Below, in pieces: positions 35,359 through 44,117 of a stretch of 64,000 nt of DNA. The number at the start of each line of letters is the position of its first letter. Position 1 is the first letter of the stretch. The notes below the pieces were generated by a model. That model made no database searches. It had not been told where the DNA came from and saw only the letters and a program-made list of their open reading frames with translations. The stretch is from Chitinibacter fontanus (GTDB lineage Bacteria; Pseudomonadota; Gammaproteobacteria; Burkholderiales; Chitinibacteraceae), in assembly GCF_013423785.1 (NCBI RefSeq), contig NZ_CP058952.1, positions 2,693,665 to 2,757,664 on the forward strand, written 5' to 3'. Made by a program: the position numbers and the translations under genes.

Positions 35359-35402
35359 TTGCCATGCGGTGCTTGTTTTTGTTGATTTACAGAGCGATAC
35401 GC
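35354..35402. repeat. 49-nt interspersed element, degenerate candidate copy 6
   Basis: Left end GGGTAT, right end GATACGC at position 43-49. It overlaps the terminator arm and the last codons of thrC. The match is weaker than the others. Confidence 0.35.
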
Positions 35403-36820
35403 TCTGCAAGATAAGCTTTTACTTTAGCCGCATCTGCTTCGATTGCATCAAAACGCTGTGGCAAATCTTCCAGACCAACCAAACCCGCTGGGCGTGCTGG
35501 TGGCTGGTTCAGCGCTTCGACCATCGTGGTTTCGAATTTGGCTGGCAGCGCGGTTTCCATAATCACCATCACCACGTCGTTGCGGCGGTGTGCCTTGGCA
35601 GCTTTGTAGCCGTCAGCGGTGTGCGGGTCGATCTGCACGCTGAATTTCTCAAACACTTCACGAATGTTTACCACGCGGTCTTCGTGCGTGCTGGCCTCGG
35701 ATTTAAAACCATATTCATCACGCATTTGCGCAAACTCGGTCGGGCTAATTTCAAAGCCGCCGCCGGTTTCAACTGACTTCCACATCGCGGCCAGTTTGCT
35801 CGCATCGCGGCCGACCAGATCGAATACAAAGCGCTCCAAGTTTGACGCTTTGGTAATGTCCATCGATGGGCTGGATGTCTCGTAGGTACGATCCAGACCG
35901 CGTGGGTGGTAGCCGCCGGTTTTGAAGAATTCGTCGAGTACGTCGTTTTCATTGGTGGCAACGACCAATTGACCAATTGGCAAGCCCATCTGGCGCGCGA
36001 TGTGGCCAGCGCAGATATTGCCAAAATTGCCTGACGGTACACAGAAATCAACCACATCGCCGACGTTTTTCGCAGCGGCGAAATAGCCTTTGAAGTAATA
36101 CACGACTTGCGCGACGATACGGCCCCAGTTGATCGAGTTCACCGCACCGATTTTGTATTTGGCTTTGTAAGCCGCGTCTTTGTTCACGTCTTTCACGATG
36201 TCCTGGCAGGCATCAAAGAAACCGTGCACCGACAAGTTGTAGATGTTTTCGTCTTGCAGGCTGAACATTTGCGCACGCTGGAACGGGCTCATTTTGCCGA
36301 ATGGGCTCAGCATGAACACATTCACGCCTTTTTTGCCGCGCATTGCGTATTCCGCTGCCGAGCCGGTGTCGCCTGAAGTCGCGCCCAAGATATTCACTTG
36401 CTCGCCTTTGGCGGCCAGTACGTACTCGAACAGATTACCGAGCAATTGCATCGCCATGTCTTTGAACGCCAGCGTCGGGCCGTTCGACAATTCCTGAATC
36501 ACCAAGGTGTCGTCGAGCTTGATGATCGGCGTGATTTGATCTGCGTCGGCTGGATTGCGGCCGTTGCAATAGACTGCAGCGGTGTAGGTTTTGGCAATCA
36601 GCGCTTTCAGATCATCAGCAGGGATGTCGTCAACGAAATGACGAATCACCGCGAAAGCAAGGTCGGGGTAGCTCAGCTTAGCCATCTCGGCGAGCTGTTC
36701 AGTTGAAAATTGTGGGTACGATTCAGGAATCGACAAGCCGCCATCAGCCATCAGGCCGCCAAGCAGAATATCGCTAAATTGTTGGGCGGCAACACCGCCA
36801 CGGGTAGAAATGTATTTCAT
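35387..36820 (-). CDS. thrC: Threonine synthase
   Basis: PLP enzyme that converts O-phosphohomoserine to threonine. 477 residues, the long fold-type II class found in Gram-negative bacteria. N-terminal MKYISTRGGVAAQQFSDILLGGLMADGGL and the PLP-lysine block LAFKDMAMQLLGN are diagnostic; SGDTGSAAEYAMRG binds the phosphate. It follows hom at 112 bases, and the gap holds a 49-nt element that ends at the base before the ATG. No clear Shine-Dalgarno is left there. Confidence 0.96.
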   Translation of the reverse strand: MKYISTRGGVAAQQFSDILLGGLMADGGLSIPESYPQFSTEQLAEMAKLSYPDLAFAVIRHFVDDIPADDLKALIAKTYTAAVYCNGRNPADADQITPIIKLDDTLVIQELSNGPTLAFKDMAMQLLGNLFEYVLAAKGEQVNILGATSGDTGSAAEYAMRGKKGVNVFMLSPFGKMSPFQRAQMFSLQDENIYNLSVHGFFDACQDIVKDVNKDAAYKAKYKIGAVNSINWGRIVAQVVYYFKGYFAAAKNVGDVVDFCVPSGNFGNICAGHIARQMGLPIGQLVVATNENDVLDEFFKTGGYHPRGLDRTYETSSPSMDITKASNLERFVFDLVGRDASKLAAMWKSVETGGGFEISPTEFAQMRDEYGFKSEASTHEDRVVNIREVFEKFSVQIDPHTADGYKAAKAHRRNDVVMVIMETALPAKFETTMVEALNQPPARPAGLVGLEDLPQRFDAIEADAAKVKAYLAERIAL

Positions 36821-36869
36821 GGGTATAGGCCCGTAGATATTTATTTAATTGGTCTGCGTGTTTATACCC
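36821..36869. repeat. 49-nt interspersed element, copy 7
   Basis: Exact GGGTAT and ATACCC ends, 49 nt, inner GGCCCGTAGATATTTATTTA. It begins directly next to the thrC start codon, so it forms the leader and ribosome-binding region of thrC. Confidence 0.85.
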
Positions 36870-36932
36870 ATTTGGGTATTGGGCTGCGTAGGGCGGGGTC
36901 GCGTAGTGGAACCCGTCTTGCAGCCGTGGTTT

Positions 36933-38237
36933 TTAGCCGTTCAGGTGTTCCAAACGCAGCTTCACGACCTTGCCAATCGTCGATTGCAGCAATTCAATTT
37001 TCGCAATCGCTGCATTGACGTTTTTCTCAACTGCCGTGTGCGTCACGATCACGATCTCGGCTGAATCACCGGCGGGTTTTTGCAGCATTGCATCGACTGA
37101 AATCTGGCCTTCGGCAAGAATCGTCGTTACATCGGCCAACACGCCTGGCAAATCTTTTACAGTCAGACGCAGGTAGTAGCAGGTTTCCACTTCGGTAATG
37201 GGCAGAATCGGCAGATTCGCCATTGCCGTTGGCTGGAATGCCAGATGCGGAACGCGATGTTCTGGGTCGGCGGTGTGCAGACGAGTGATGTCAACAAGGT
37301 CGGCAATGACTGAAGACGCTGTTGGTTCAGCGCCAGCGCCTGGGCCGTAGTACATCGTGGCGCCGACTGCGTCGCCTTTGACCAATACCGAGTTCATGAC
37401 GCCATCAACATTCGCGATCAGGCGTGAAGCGGGGATCAGCGTGGGTGATACGCGCAATTCGATGCCATTAGGACGGCGGCGAGTCATGCCGAGCAATTTG
37501 ATGCGATAGCCCAATTCGGCAGCGTATTTAATGTCGGCCGCTTCAAGTTTGCTGATGCCTTCCAGATAGGCTTTGTCGAATTGCACCGGAATACCAAACG
37601 CAATCGCGCTCATGATGGTGAGCTTGTGCGCAGCATCGTGGCCTTCGATGTCGAACGTTGGATCTGCTTCGGCGTAACCCAGATGTTGCGCTTCAGCCAA
37701 AACATCGGCAAAGGCTGAGCCTTTGTCGCGCATTTCGGTCAGGATGAAGTTGGATGTGCCGTTGATAATGCCAGCAACCCATTCGATTTTGTTCGCAGTC
37801 AGGCCTTCACGCAGCGCTTTGATTACGGGGATGCCGCCAGCGACTGCGGCTTCAAACGCGACGATCACACCTTTTTCCTGCGCTTTGGCGAAAATTTCAT
37901 TGCCGTATTCGGCGATCAGTTTTTTGTTGGCAGTGACAACGTGTTTGCCGTTTTCAATCGCAGCTAAAACGAGGTCTTTGGCGATGGTCGTGCCACCGAT
38001 CAATTCAACGACGATATCGATGTCGGGGTTGTTCACCACATCCATCGCATTATCAGTCAAGGCAACGCCTTCACCTACGAGCTCACGCGCGCGATCCAGA
38101 TCACGATTGGCGGCCATCGTCACCACAATTGGACGACCTGCACGACGCGCGATTTCTTCGCCGTTACGCTTCAATACGGTGGCAGTACCGCCACCTACAG
38201 TCCCCACGCCACATAGGCCTACGTTGATTGCTTTCAT
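36933..38237 (-). CDS. hom: Homoserine dehydrogenase
   Basis: NAD(P)H-dependent reduction of aspartate semialdehyde to homoserine, the branch to threonine and methionine. 434 residues: Rossmann domain (NVGLCGVGTVGGGTATVL), catalytic domain (AAVAGGIPVIKALREGL with catalytic Lys nearby), and a C-terminal ACT domain (YYLRLTVKDLPGVLADVTTIL) for threonine feedback. AGGAAG precedes the ATG. Gene order alaA-hom-thrC on one strand. Confidence 0.96.
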   Translation of the reverse strand: MKAINVGLCGVGTVGGGTATVLKRNGEEIARRAGRPIVVTMAANRDLDRARELVGEGVALTDNAMDVVNNPDIDIVVELIGGTTIAKDLVLAAIENGKHVVTANKKLIAEYGNEIFAKAQEKGVIVAFEAAVAGGIPVIKALREGLTANKIEWVAGIINGTSNFILTEMRDKGSAFADVLAEAQHLGYAEADPTFDIEGHDAAHKLTIMSAIAFGIPVQFDKAYLEGISKLEAADIKYAAELGYRIKLLGMTRRRPNGIELRVSPTLIPASRLIANVDGVMNSVLVKGDAVGATMYYGPGAGAEPTASSVIADLVDITRLHTADPEHRVPHLAFQPTAMANLPILPITEVETCYYLRLTVKDLPGVLADVTTILAEGQISVDAMLQKPAGDSAEIVIVTHTAVEKNVNAAIAKIELLQSTIGKVVKLRLEHLNG

Positions 38238-38300
38238 GTTGATCTTCCTGATTGATATTTTTAACTACAAATTTTCGTTACTTAACTTGCAATGCTCAAT

Positions 38301-39545
38301 TTATTTGGTGGCAAATTCACCGGTGGCATGGCGTTTACGCCAGCCTGCTAAGAAGCGTGCGACGCGATTGATGGCTTCAGTTAGATCATCGATATTCGGT
38401 AGGAATACCACGCGGAAATGATCGGGTTGGTGCCAGTTAAAGCCAGTGCCTTGCACAAGTAATACTTTTTCTTCTGTGAGTAGCTCGAGCATTAATTGCT
38501 GATCGTCGCTCACAGGGTAAATTGCCGGATCAAGGCGTGGGAACATATACAGCGCTGCTTTGGGCTTGACGACGCTAACCCCCGGGATTTTACTGAGCAT
38601 CTCATACGCCAGATCGCGCTGTTTGGCCAAACGACCACCTTCGCAGACCAGATCGTTAATACTCTGATAGCCGCCAAGCGCAGTTTGGATCGCGTATTGC
38701 GCCGGCACATTGGCACACAATCGCATCGTGGCCAGCATATTCAGGCCTTCGATATAGTCTTTGGCTGGCTTTTTATTGCCCGATACGATCATCCAGCCTG
38801 CGCGATAGCCACAGGCGCGATAGTTTTTCGATAGGCCGTTAAACGTGACAAACAGTACATCATCAGCTAGCGAGGCAATCGATGTGTGTGTTACACCGTC
38901 GTACAGCACTTTGTCGTAGATTTCGTCGGCATAAATAATCAGGCCAAATTCGCGAGCCAGATCGACGATTTGTAGCAGTAATTCATCTGGATATAAGGCG
39001 CCGGTTGGATTGTTGGGGTTGATAACCACAATCGCACGCGTTTTGTCGGTGATTTTGGCGCGCATGTCTTCAATCGACGGATACCAGTGATTGGCTTCGT
39101 CACATAGATAATGGCGCGGTTTGCCACCGGCTAAGCTCACCGCCGCAGTCCACAGCGGATAATCTGGCATTGGTACTAGTACTTCGTCGCCATTATTGAG
39201 CAAGGCTTGCATACTCAACACGATCAACTCGGATGCACCATTGCCGATGTAGATATCATCCACGGTAACGTCTTTAATGTTTTTTTGCTGCGTGTAATGC
39301 ATGACTGCTTTACGTGCCTGAAATAAGCCTTTGCTATCCACATAGCCAGCTGCATTCGATAGATTGCGAATGACGTCCTGCACTACTTCTTCTGGCGCAT
39401 CAAACCCGAAGCTCGCCAAGTTGCCAATATTGAGCTTGATAATGCGGTGACCGTCTTCTTCCATCTGCCGCGCTCGCTCCGGAATCGGGCCGCGAATTTC
39501 GTAACAGATATTGAGTAGTTTGTTCGATTTAAGGATGGCTTCCAT
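38301..39545 (-). CDS. alaA: Alanine-forming pyridoxal-phosphate aminotransferase, AlaA-like
   Basis: Class I aminotransferase of 414 residues that most resembles E. coli AlaA (glutamate-pyruvate transaminase): start block SNKLLNICYEIRGPIPERARQMEEDGHRIIKLNIGN, VINPNNPTGALY, IYADEIYDKVLYD, and the PLP lysine in TFNGLSKNYRACGYRAGWM. It is upstream of hom and thrC (63-base gap), a common arrangement in Neisseriales and relatives. The ribosome site is weak. Confidence 0.9.
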   Translation of the reverse strand: MEAILKSNKLLNICYEIRGPIPERARQMEEDGHRIIKLNIGNLASFGFDAPEEVVQDVIRNLSNAAGYVDSKGLFQARKAVMHYTQQKNIKDVTVDDIYIGNGASELIVLSMQALLNNGDEVLVPMPDYPLWTAAVSLAGGKPRHYLCDEANHWYPSIEDMRAKITDKTRAIVVINPNNPTGALYPDELLLQIVDLAREFGLIIYADEIYDKVLYDGVTHTSIASLADDVLFVTFNGLSKNYRACGYRAGWMIVSGNKKPAKDYIEGLNMLATMRLCANVPAQYAIQTALGGYQSINDLVCEGGRLAKQRDLAYEMLSKIPGVSVVKPKAALYMFPRLDPAIYPVSDDQQLMLELLTEEKVLLVQGTGFNWHQPDHFRVVFLPNIDDLTEAINRVARFLAGWRKRHATGEFATK

Positions 39546-39693
39546 CGGTGTGGTCCGCGCAAAGGTTTTTCAGGGAAACTCCGTATTGTAGCGAAACATT
39601 CGTTATTCGGAACAAACAATTAAGTATCAAAACGCACAGCACAGCGCTTTTGCAATGATTTAAAATACGCAAAACGCCAAACTAGGGATCATC

Positions 39694-40062
39694 ATGAAGC
39701 TGCATCAGTCAAAAGTTGAGCATTTGAACCAAATTACCGCTTACGATCAGGAGTCGGTTGACGTCAATCAGCAGCACTACGTTGGCAGTTTGATTGTATT
39801 GCCAGATGCGGTGCATCCTTGGCGACCAGCTCAATTTGCGGATTTACAGGCGCAAGATTTTGAGCTGTTGCTTGAGTATCAGCCCGAACTGATTTTGCTG
39901 GGAACTGGAAGTGCCATTCAGTTTCCGCACCCCCGGCTTTATGCTGCCTTGTCCGCCAAACTGATCGGGGTGGATGTGATGGGCACAGGTGCTTTGTGCC
40001 GTACTTTTAATGTATTGGTGGCAGAGGATAGACGTGTTCTCGCATTGGTATTACATAGCTGA
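39694..40062 (+). CDS. Mth938/NDUFAF3-like domain protein
   Basis: 122-residue single-domain protein of the DUF498 family. Typical blocks are YVGSLIVLPDAVHPW, ELILLGTGSAIQFP, GVDVMGTGALCRTFNVLVAEDRRV. Bacterial members are uncharacterised; the human homologue NDUFAF3 assists complex I assembly. Divergent from alaA, and followed by a terminator. Confidence 0.85.
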   Translation: MKLHQSKVEHLNQITAYDQESVDVNQQHYVGSLIVLPDAVHPWRPAQFADLQAQDFELLLEYQPELILLGTGSAIQFPHPRLYAALSAKLIGVDVMGTGALCRTFNVLVAEDRRVLALVLHS

Positions 40063-40092
40063 TTGCCGGCGCAATAGCTTCTAAGTCGTGAC

Positions 40093-40117
40093 AAGCCCAC
40101 TTTTGAGTGGGCTTTTT
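40093..40117 (+). terminator. Terminator after the Mth938-like gene
   Basis: AAGCCCACT / AGTGGGCTT stem with loop TTTG, then TTTGGTTTTT. Confidence 0.85.
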
Positions 40118-40424
40118 GGTTTTTACGATGGTCGAAGGCAAAGCCTACGCTATGATTTAGCTCGATTCTTGGCAGATTGAATTAGCTGTTTTTACAATGA
40201 TTTTTTGTTGCGTTGTGGTGAGGGAGTCACGAATCTTCACCAGTGATCACCATCTTTATTAGGCTGGTAAAGAGTCTGGTAAGATAAATGAAAAGATATA
40301 AAGGGTAGTGTGGTATTACTGCATTGCTAATAAATACACTGCATAGGTGTTAGATCCGATTTGTCGATATATCCAATTGCAAGAAGACTATTGTGACTAC
40401 GCCAACTGAAAAAGAGATGCTTTC
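40118..40424 (+). other. Gene-free stretch upstream of the large hybrid kinase
   Basis: About 300 A/T-rich bases that presumably hold the kinase promoter. I see no open frame of note, no clear -35/-10 pair, and no repeat here. Confidence 0.5.
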
Positions 40425-43400
40425 ATGCCCTTTGTTGCGATGAAATCCATCACGCTAAGATTGCGGATCGCGTTTTTGATCGTCGCAGCCACTACGCTAT
40501 GTGCCGGTCTGGGCGCCCTCTGGGTTTTTCGCTCGGTTGATCAGACTTATACCAATATCTCCCATGAAAGCTATCCGGCAACACGAGCGATTGCCGGGCT
40601 GGAAAAAAATGCCCTTGAAGTTGCGTTAGCTTTGCATTTACTGTCGGGCGCAGATGATGAAATGTCTCGTGAAGATGCATTTCGCCAGCTTAATATTTTA
40701 CTTAAACAAGCTCCCACCCATTTAAGCCTACTCGAATCATTGCACAGCACTGAAAATCAGGCGCTGGCTGCGCAATATGCTCAAATCACCAAGCAAGCAG
40801 CGGAAACTAATCAAATCGTCCACGACTTGATTGCGATTGATAAAGAAAATCGGCAAATCGTGCAGCAAGTCGAACAAATGCGACTAGGGTTTGAAAAGAA
40901 AATTGACCCCTTATTACATAATGCCAAAGAAGATTTATTGCTGGCAGCTGGCAAAACGTCAGCACAGGCCGGAATGCAATGGGCCAGAATGAATGAGAAC
41001 GAAAAAGCCATGCGCTTGGGGATGAACGAAATCCGCGCAGAGACTTTTCGTCTAATTACGCTGATTGCCACGGAGGGCGAAGAGGGTTTTCGTCGAAAGG
41101 GTGGTGAAAATATTGATCGGCTGGAAAAAGCCATCGCACAAACCGAGCCAGAGTTTCGTGCCGAAGGCATGAAAATGATCAAGGTCTTACGCTCACCCAT
41201 GAATAATGTTGGGCGTGAAGCATCAACTGCAATGATGGCTTTTTATCGGGACACCAGCCGGTTAACGCGTAAATATCAGGATGAAGTGAATCGCAGTGGT
41301 GATCTGATCACGCAGGATACCACCAATGCGGTGGTCAATCTGGTGAACACTCAAGTCCAAACGTTGACCGCCAGTGAGCAACTCAAAAGCAGCTACTATC
41401 AGCTTGCAAGTAGTCTGCGCAAAATGGTGTGGTCAGCCAACGAGGCTGCACTGAAGACGGACAGTGATAGCTTTCAGCGTATTTATCAGAATGCCTTGGT
41501 GATCACTCAGCAAATTAATAATCCATTATTTAAAAAAGCCCAAGCTGATAGCCGTGCCGCATTAGTTGATCTGGAGCAGCAGCATAAGCAAATTATCGAG
41601 CTGACCAAGCGACGCATTATGCTGTTGCAGCTACTCGACCGCTTGGCGAAAGAAAATCACAACGTCACTCGAGCATTGCTTGATACCACGCATGCCCTCA
41701 ATTCATCCGTGTCAGGTGACTTAAGCGGCCAAGTAAATACCTTAGACGCAGATATTAAGCAAAGTACTCATTTAATGATGATTGCCACCTCTGTGGCTAT
41801 TTTGATTGCTCTGCTCGTTGGTTGGGTTTATGTCTCGCGTAGTCTAGGTAATCGCTTAGAGCGCTTGGCGAGCTCAATGCGCTCCTTGTCGCAAGGCCAA
41901 TTAGGTGAGGATTTACAAGTCCAAGGACACGATGAGGTTAGTGATATTGAATTAGGTGTATTGCAATTTCGCGCCTTGTTAATGCAGCAGCGCGAACAAA
42001 CCGAAGCGCTGCGCCTAGCGCGGGATGAAGCGCAAGCCGCAGTGAAAATGAAAAGCGAATTTCTGGCCAACATGAGTCATGAAATACGCACCCCGCTGAC
42101 TGCCATTTTGGGTTACACCAATTTGGTTGCTGATCACGAATTGAATGGTATTCAACGCCAGTATATTGGCCGGGCACAAAATGCGGCGCAGATGCTATTG
42201 GGCGTGGTGAATGATGTCTTGGATTTTTCTAAAATTGAAGCGAATAAATTGCAGATCGAAAGCAGCCCATTTGATCTGATGCAGCTGTTTAGCCAATTAG
42301 CAGGTACGGTAGCGATTCAAGCGCAGGCGAAAGGTTTGCGCCTTAGTTTTGAAATTACGCCAGAGGTACCAACGTGGGTGGTTGGTGATGCGCTGCGTTT
42401 GGGTCAGGTGCTGCTCAATTTGCTAAATAATGCGATCAAATTTACCGAGCAGGGTGATGTGAATTTGCATGTGCGCTGTGTGCGGGAAGATGAGCAAAAC
42501 ATTGGCCTGCTCTTTGTTGTGGAAGATTCAGGCATCGGAATTAGCCAAGAAGCGCAGTCAAGGCTATTTAGCTTATTTAGTCAGGCAGATTCATCAACGA
42601 CGCGCCGCTTTGGCGGCTCTGGCCTCGGGTTGGCAATTAGTCAGCAATTGATTCAGCTGATGGGTGGACAGATTCGCGTGCAAAGTGAAGTCGGCTTTGG
42701 TTCAGAATTTAGTTTTGAGTTGTCTTTCCTAAAATACGCACAAGCAGAGTATCGGATTGATTGTGTCGTGCCGCGCCGTGCAGTAATCGCTGATAGCAGC
42801 CCAGATCATGCGCTACATTTATCGCAGCATTTGCAATTTATGGGTTTTGACTGTGTATTGCTCAATAACTCAGCTCAGCTGGCTGCGTATCTGCAATCGG
42901 GACATCAAATCGACTTATTACTGCTGGAAGTAAAACTGTGCCATGGCTCAGAGGCGCAATTGTGCGAACAAATGCAGCAACTTTATGCCACTGGTTTGCC
43001 GATGATTCTGCTCTGCTATGGTTTGGATGACGTTGAAATCACGCAAAATAGCAGTTTGCGGGATTGTCCTTTGCTCATCAAACCTTTGGTGCCAAGTTTG
43101 ATTCGCTCGGTAGTCAGCCAGACGCTCAAACTGGATTTACCTGCCGATTTAGCTCGCAATCAAGCCTTGGCGGAACGCGAGGCATTGCAAGGATTGCGCA
43201 TTTTGCTGGTGGAAGACACTGATCTCTTGCTTGAGCTTGGGTTGACGATGCTTAGCAATATGGGGGCGCAGGTCACACCAGTAAGTAGTGGCAACGCAGC
43301 AATTGCTGCGGTCATGTCTAGTCATTTTGATGTGGTGCTGATGGATGTGCAAATGCCAGAAATGGATGGTCGTGATACTACGCGGGCCATTCGCGCGTTG

Positions 43401-43979
43401 CCTGGGTTTGACGCGCTCCCCATTATTGCCTTAACCGCGCATGCAATGGAAGGTGAGCGGGAGTTGTGTTTGCAAGCGGGCATGAACGATCATCTGAGCA
43501 AACCAATCGATGCGCAAAAACTGAAGCAGGTGCTACAAAATTATCTGCCCACAGGGCCGCAAGCCGTCCGTTCACCGCAGGCTGTGGCCAGTGAGCCTGA
43601 ACGAGGGCTGTTGCCTGGGGCGGGTATCGACTTTTTGACCGCATTGCAGCGGATGGGCAGCATGAAAATGCTCAAAAAAATGTTGCCGCGCTTTATCGAG
43701 CGGTTTGCCGACTCGGCACAGCAATTGCGCGTGCTGATTGGCAACGGGCAATTGGCGGATGCAGAACGGCTTGCGCATACTCTCAAAGGAGTGGCGGGGC
43801 AGGTTGAAGCTCTTGCTGTGATGCATGTGGCTGCCCAATTAGAGCGAGCCTTGCATCAAGGGCAAACAGATTTAACACCGCAGATATCGGAACTCGAACG
43901 GCTGCTGGCCGAGGCCTGTAGCCAAATTACACATTGGTTAGAGCTCAACCCGGTTGATGAGGTTGCTGTTACACATTAA
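40425..43979 (+). CDS. Large hybrid histidine kinase with pseudo-receiver, receiver and HPt domains
   Basis: 1184-residue membrane sensor. Two membrane segments (about 13-33 and 446-466) flank a long helical periplasmic region with coiled-coil character; HAMP follows at about 466-518. HisKA phospho-acceptor is His552 (FLANMSHEIRTPLTAIL), then HATPase_c (DSGIGIS, GGSGLGLAIS). A first receiver-like domain at about 785-900 has LLLLEVKL where a receiver has its phospho-Asp, so it is a pseudo-receiver. The second receiver is intact (Asp974, VVLMDVQMPEMDG), and a C-terminal HPt has His1118 (AHTLKGVAG). This is the BarA/ArcB-like phosphorelay layout. No cognate output regulator is adjacent. A second ATG six codons in is also possible. 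Confidence 0.92.
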   Translation: MPFVAMKSITLRLRIAFLIVAATTLCAGLGALWVFRSVDQTYTNISHESYPATRAIAGLEKNALEVALALHLLSGADDEMSREDAFRQLNILLKQAPTHLSLLESLHSTENQALAAQYAQITKQAAETNQIVHDLIAIDKENRQIVQQVEQMRLGFEKKIDPLLHNAKEDLLLAAGKTSAQAGMQWARMNENEKAMRLGMNEIRAETFRLITLIATEGEEGFRRKGGENIDRLEKAIAQTEPEFRAEGMKMIKVLRSPMNNVGREASTAMMAFYRDTSRLTRKYQDEVNRSGDLITQDTTNAVVNLVNTQVQTLTASEQLKSSYYQLASSLRKMVWSANEAALKTDSDSFQRIYQNALVITQQINNPLFKKAQADSRAALVDLEQQHKQIIELTKRRIMLLQLLDRLAKENHNVTRALLDTTHALNSSVSGDLSGQVNTLDADIKQSTHLMMIATSVAILIALLVGWVYVSRSLGNRLERLASSMRSLSQGQLGEDLQVQGHDEVSDIELGVLQFRALLMQQREQTEALRLARDEAQAAVKMKSEFLANMSHEIRTPLTAILGYTNLVADHELNGIQRQYIGRAQNAAQMLLGVVNDVLDFSKIEANKLQIESSPFDLMQLFSQLAGTVAIQAQAKGLRLSFEITPEVPTWVVGDALRLGQVLLNLLNNAIKFTEQGDVNLHVRCVREDEQNIGLLFVVEDSGIGISQEAQSRLFSLFSQADSSTTRRFGGSGLGLAISQQLIQLMGGQIRVQSEVGFGSEFSFELSFLKYAQAEYRIDCVVPRRAVIADSSPDHALHLSQHLQFMGFDCVLLNNSAQLAAYLQSGHQIDLLLLEVKLCHGSEAQLCEQMQQLYATGLPMILLCYGLDDVEITQNSSLRDCPLLIKPLVPSLIRSVVSQTLKLDLPADLARNQALAEREALQGLRILLVEDTDLLLELGLTMLSNMGAQVTPVSSGNAAIAAVMSSHFDVVLMDVQMPEMDGRDTTRAIRALPGFDALPIIALTAHAMEGERELCLQAGMNDHLSKPIDAQKLKQVLQNYLPTGPQAVRSPQAVASEPERGLLPGAGIDFLTALQRMGSMKMLKKMLPRFIERFADSAQQLRVLIGNGQLADAERLAHTLKGVAGQVEALAVMHVAAQLERALHQGQTDLTPQISELERLLAEACSQITHWLELNPVDEVAVTH

Positions 43980-43980
43980 T

Positions 43981-44029
43981 GGGTATGCCGCTAGGAGCTA
44001 GTATTAAAAATGCATGTAGCGGTATACAT
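43981..44029. repeat. 49-nt interspersed element, copy 8 (variant right end)
   Basis: Left end GGGTATGCC, inner GCTAGGAG, right end TATACAT at 43-49. It begins one base after the kinase stop codon, in a convergent gap. Confidence 0.65.
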
Positions 44030-44117
44030 GGCAATGTATAGCGAAATGCACCACACGTTCACCCATAAATCGCTTGACGAATAAGTCTCGGTTTGGCCAT
44101 TTGGGTTAAGCGCTACC

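Noticed and set aside
36873..36921. Second GGGTAT, four bases after the element before thrC
   Set aside because: No ATAC-type end occurs 49 nt on; it looks like a chance neighbour or a remnant.
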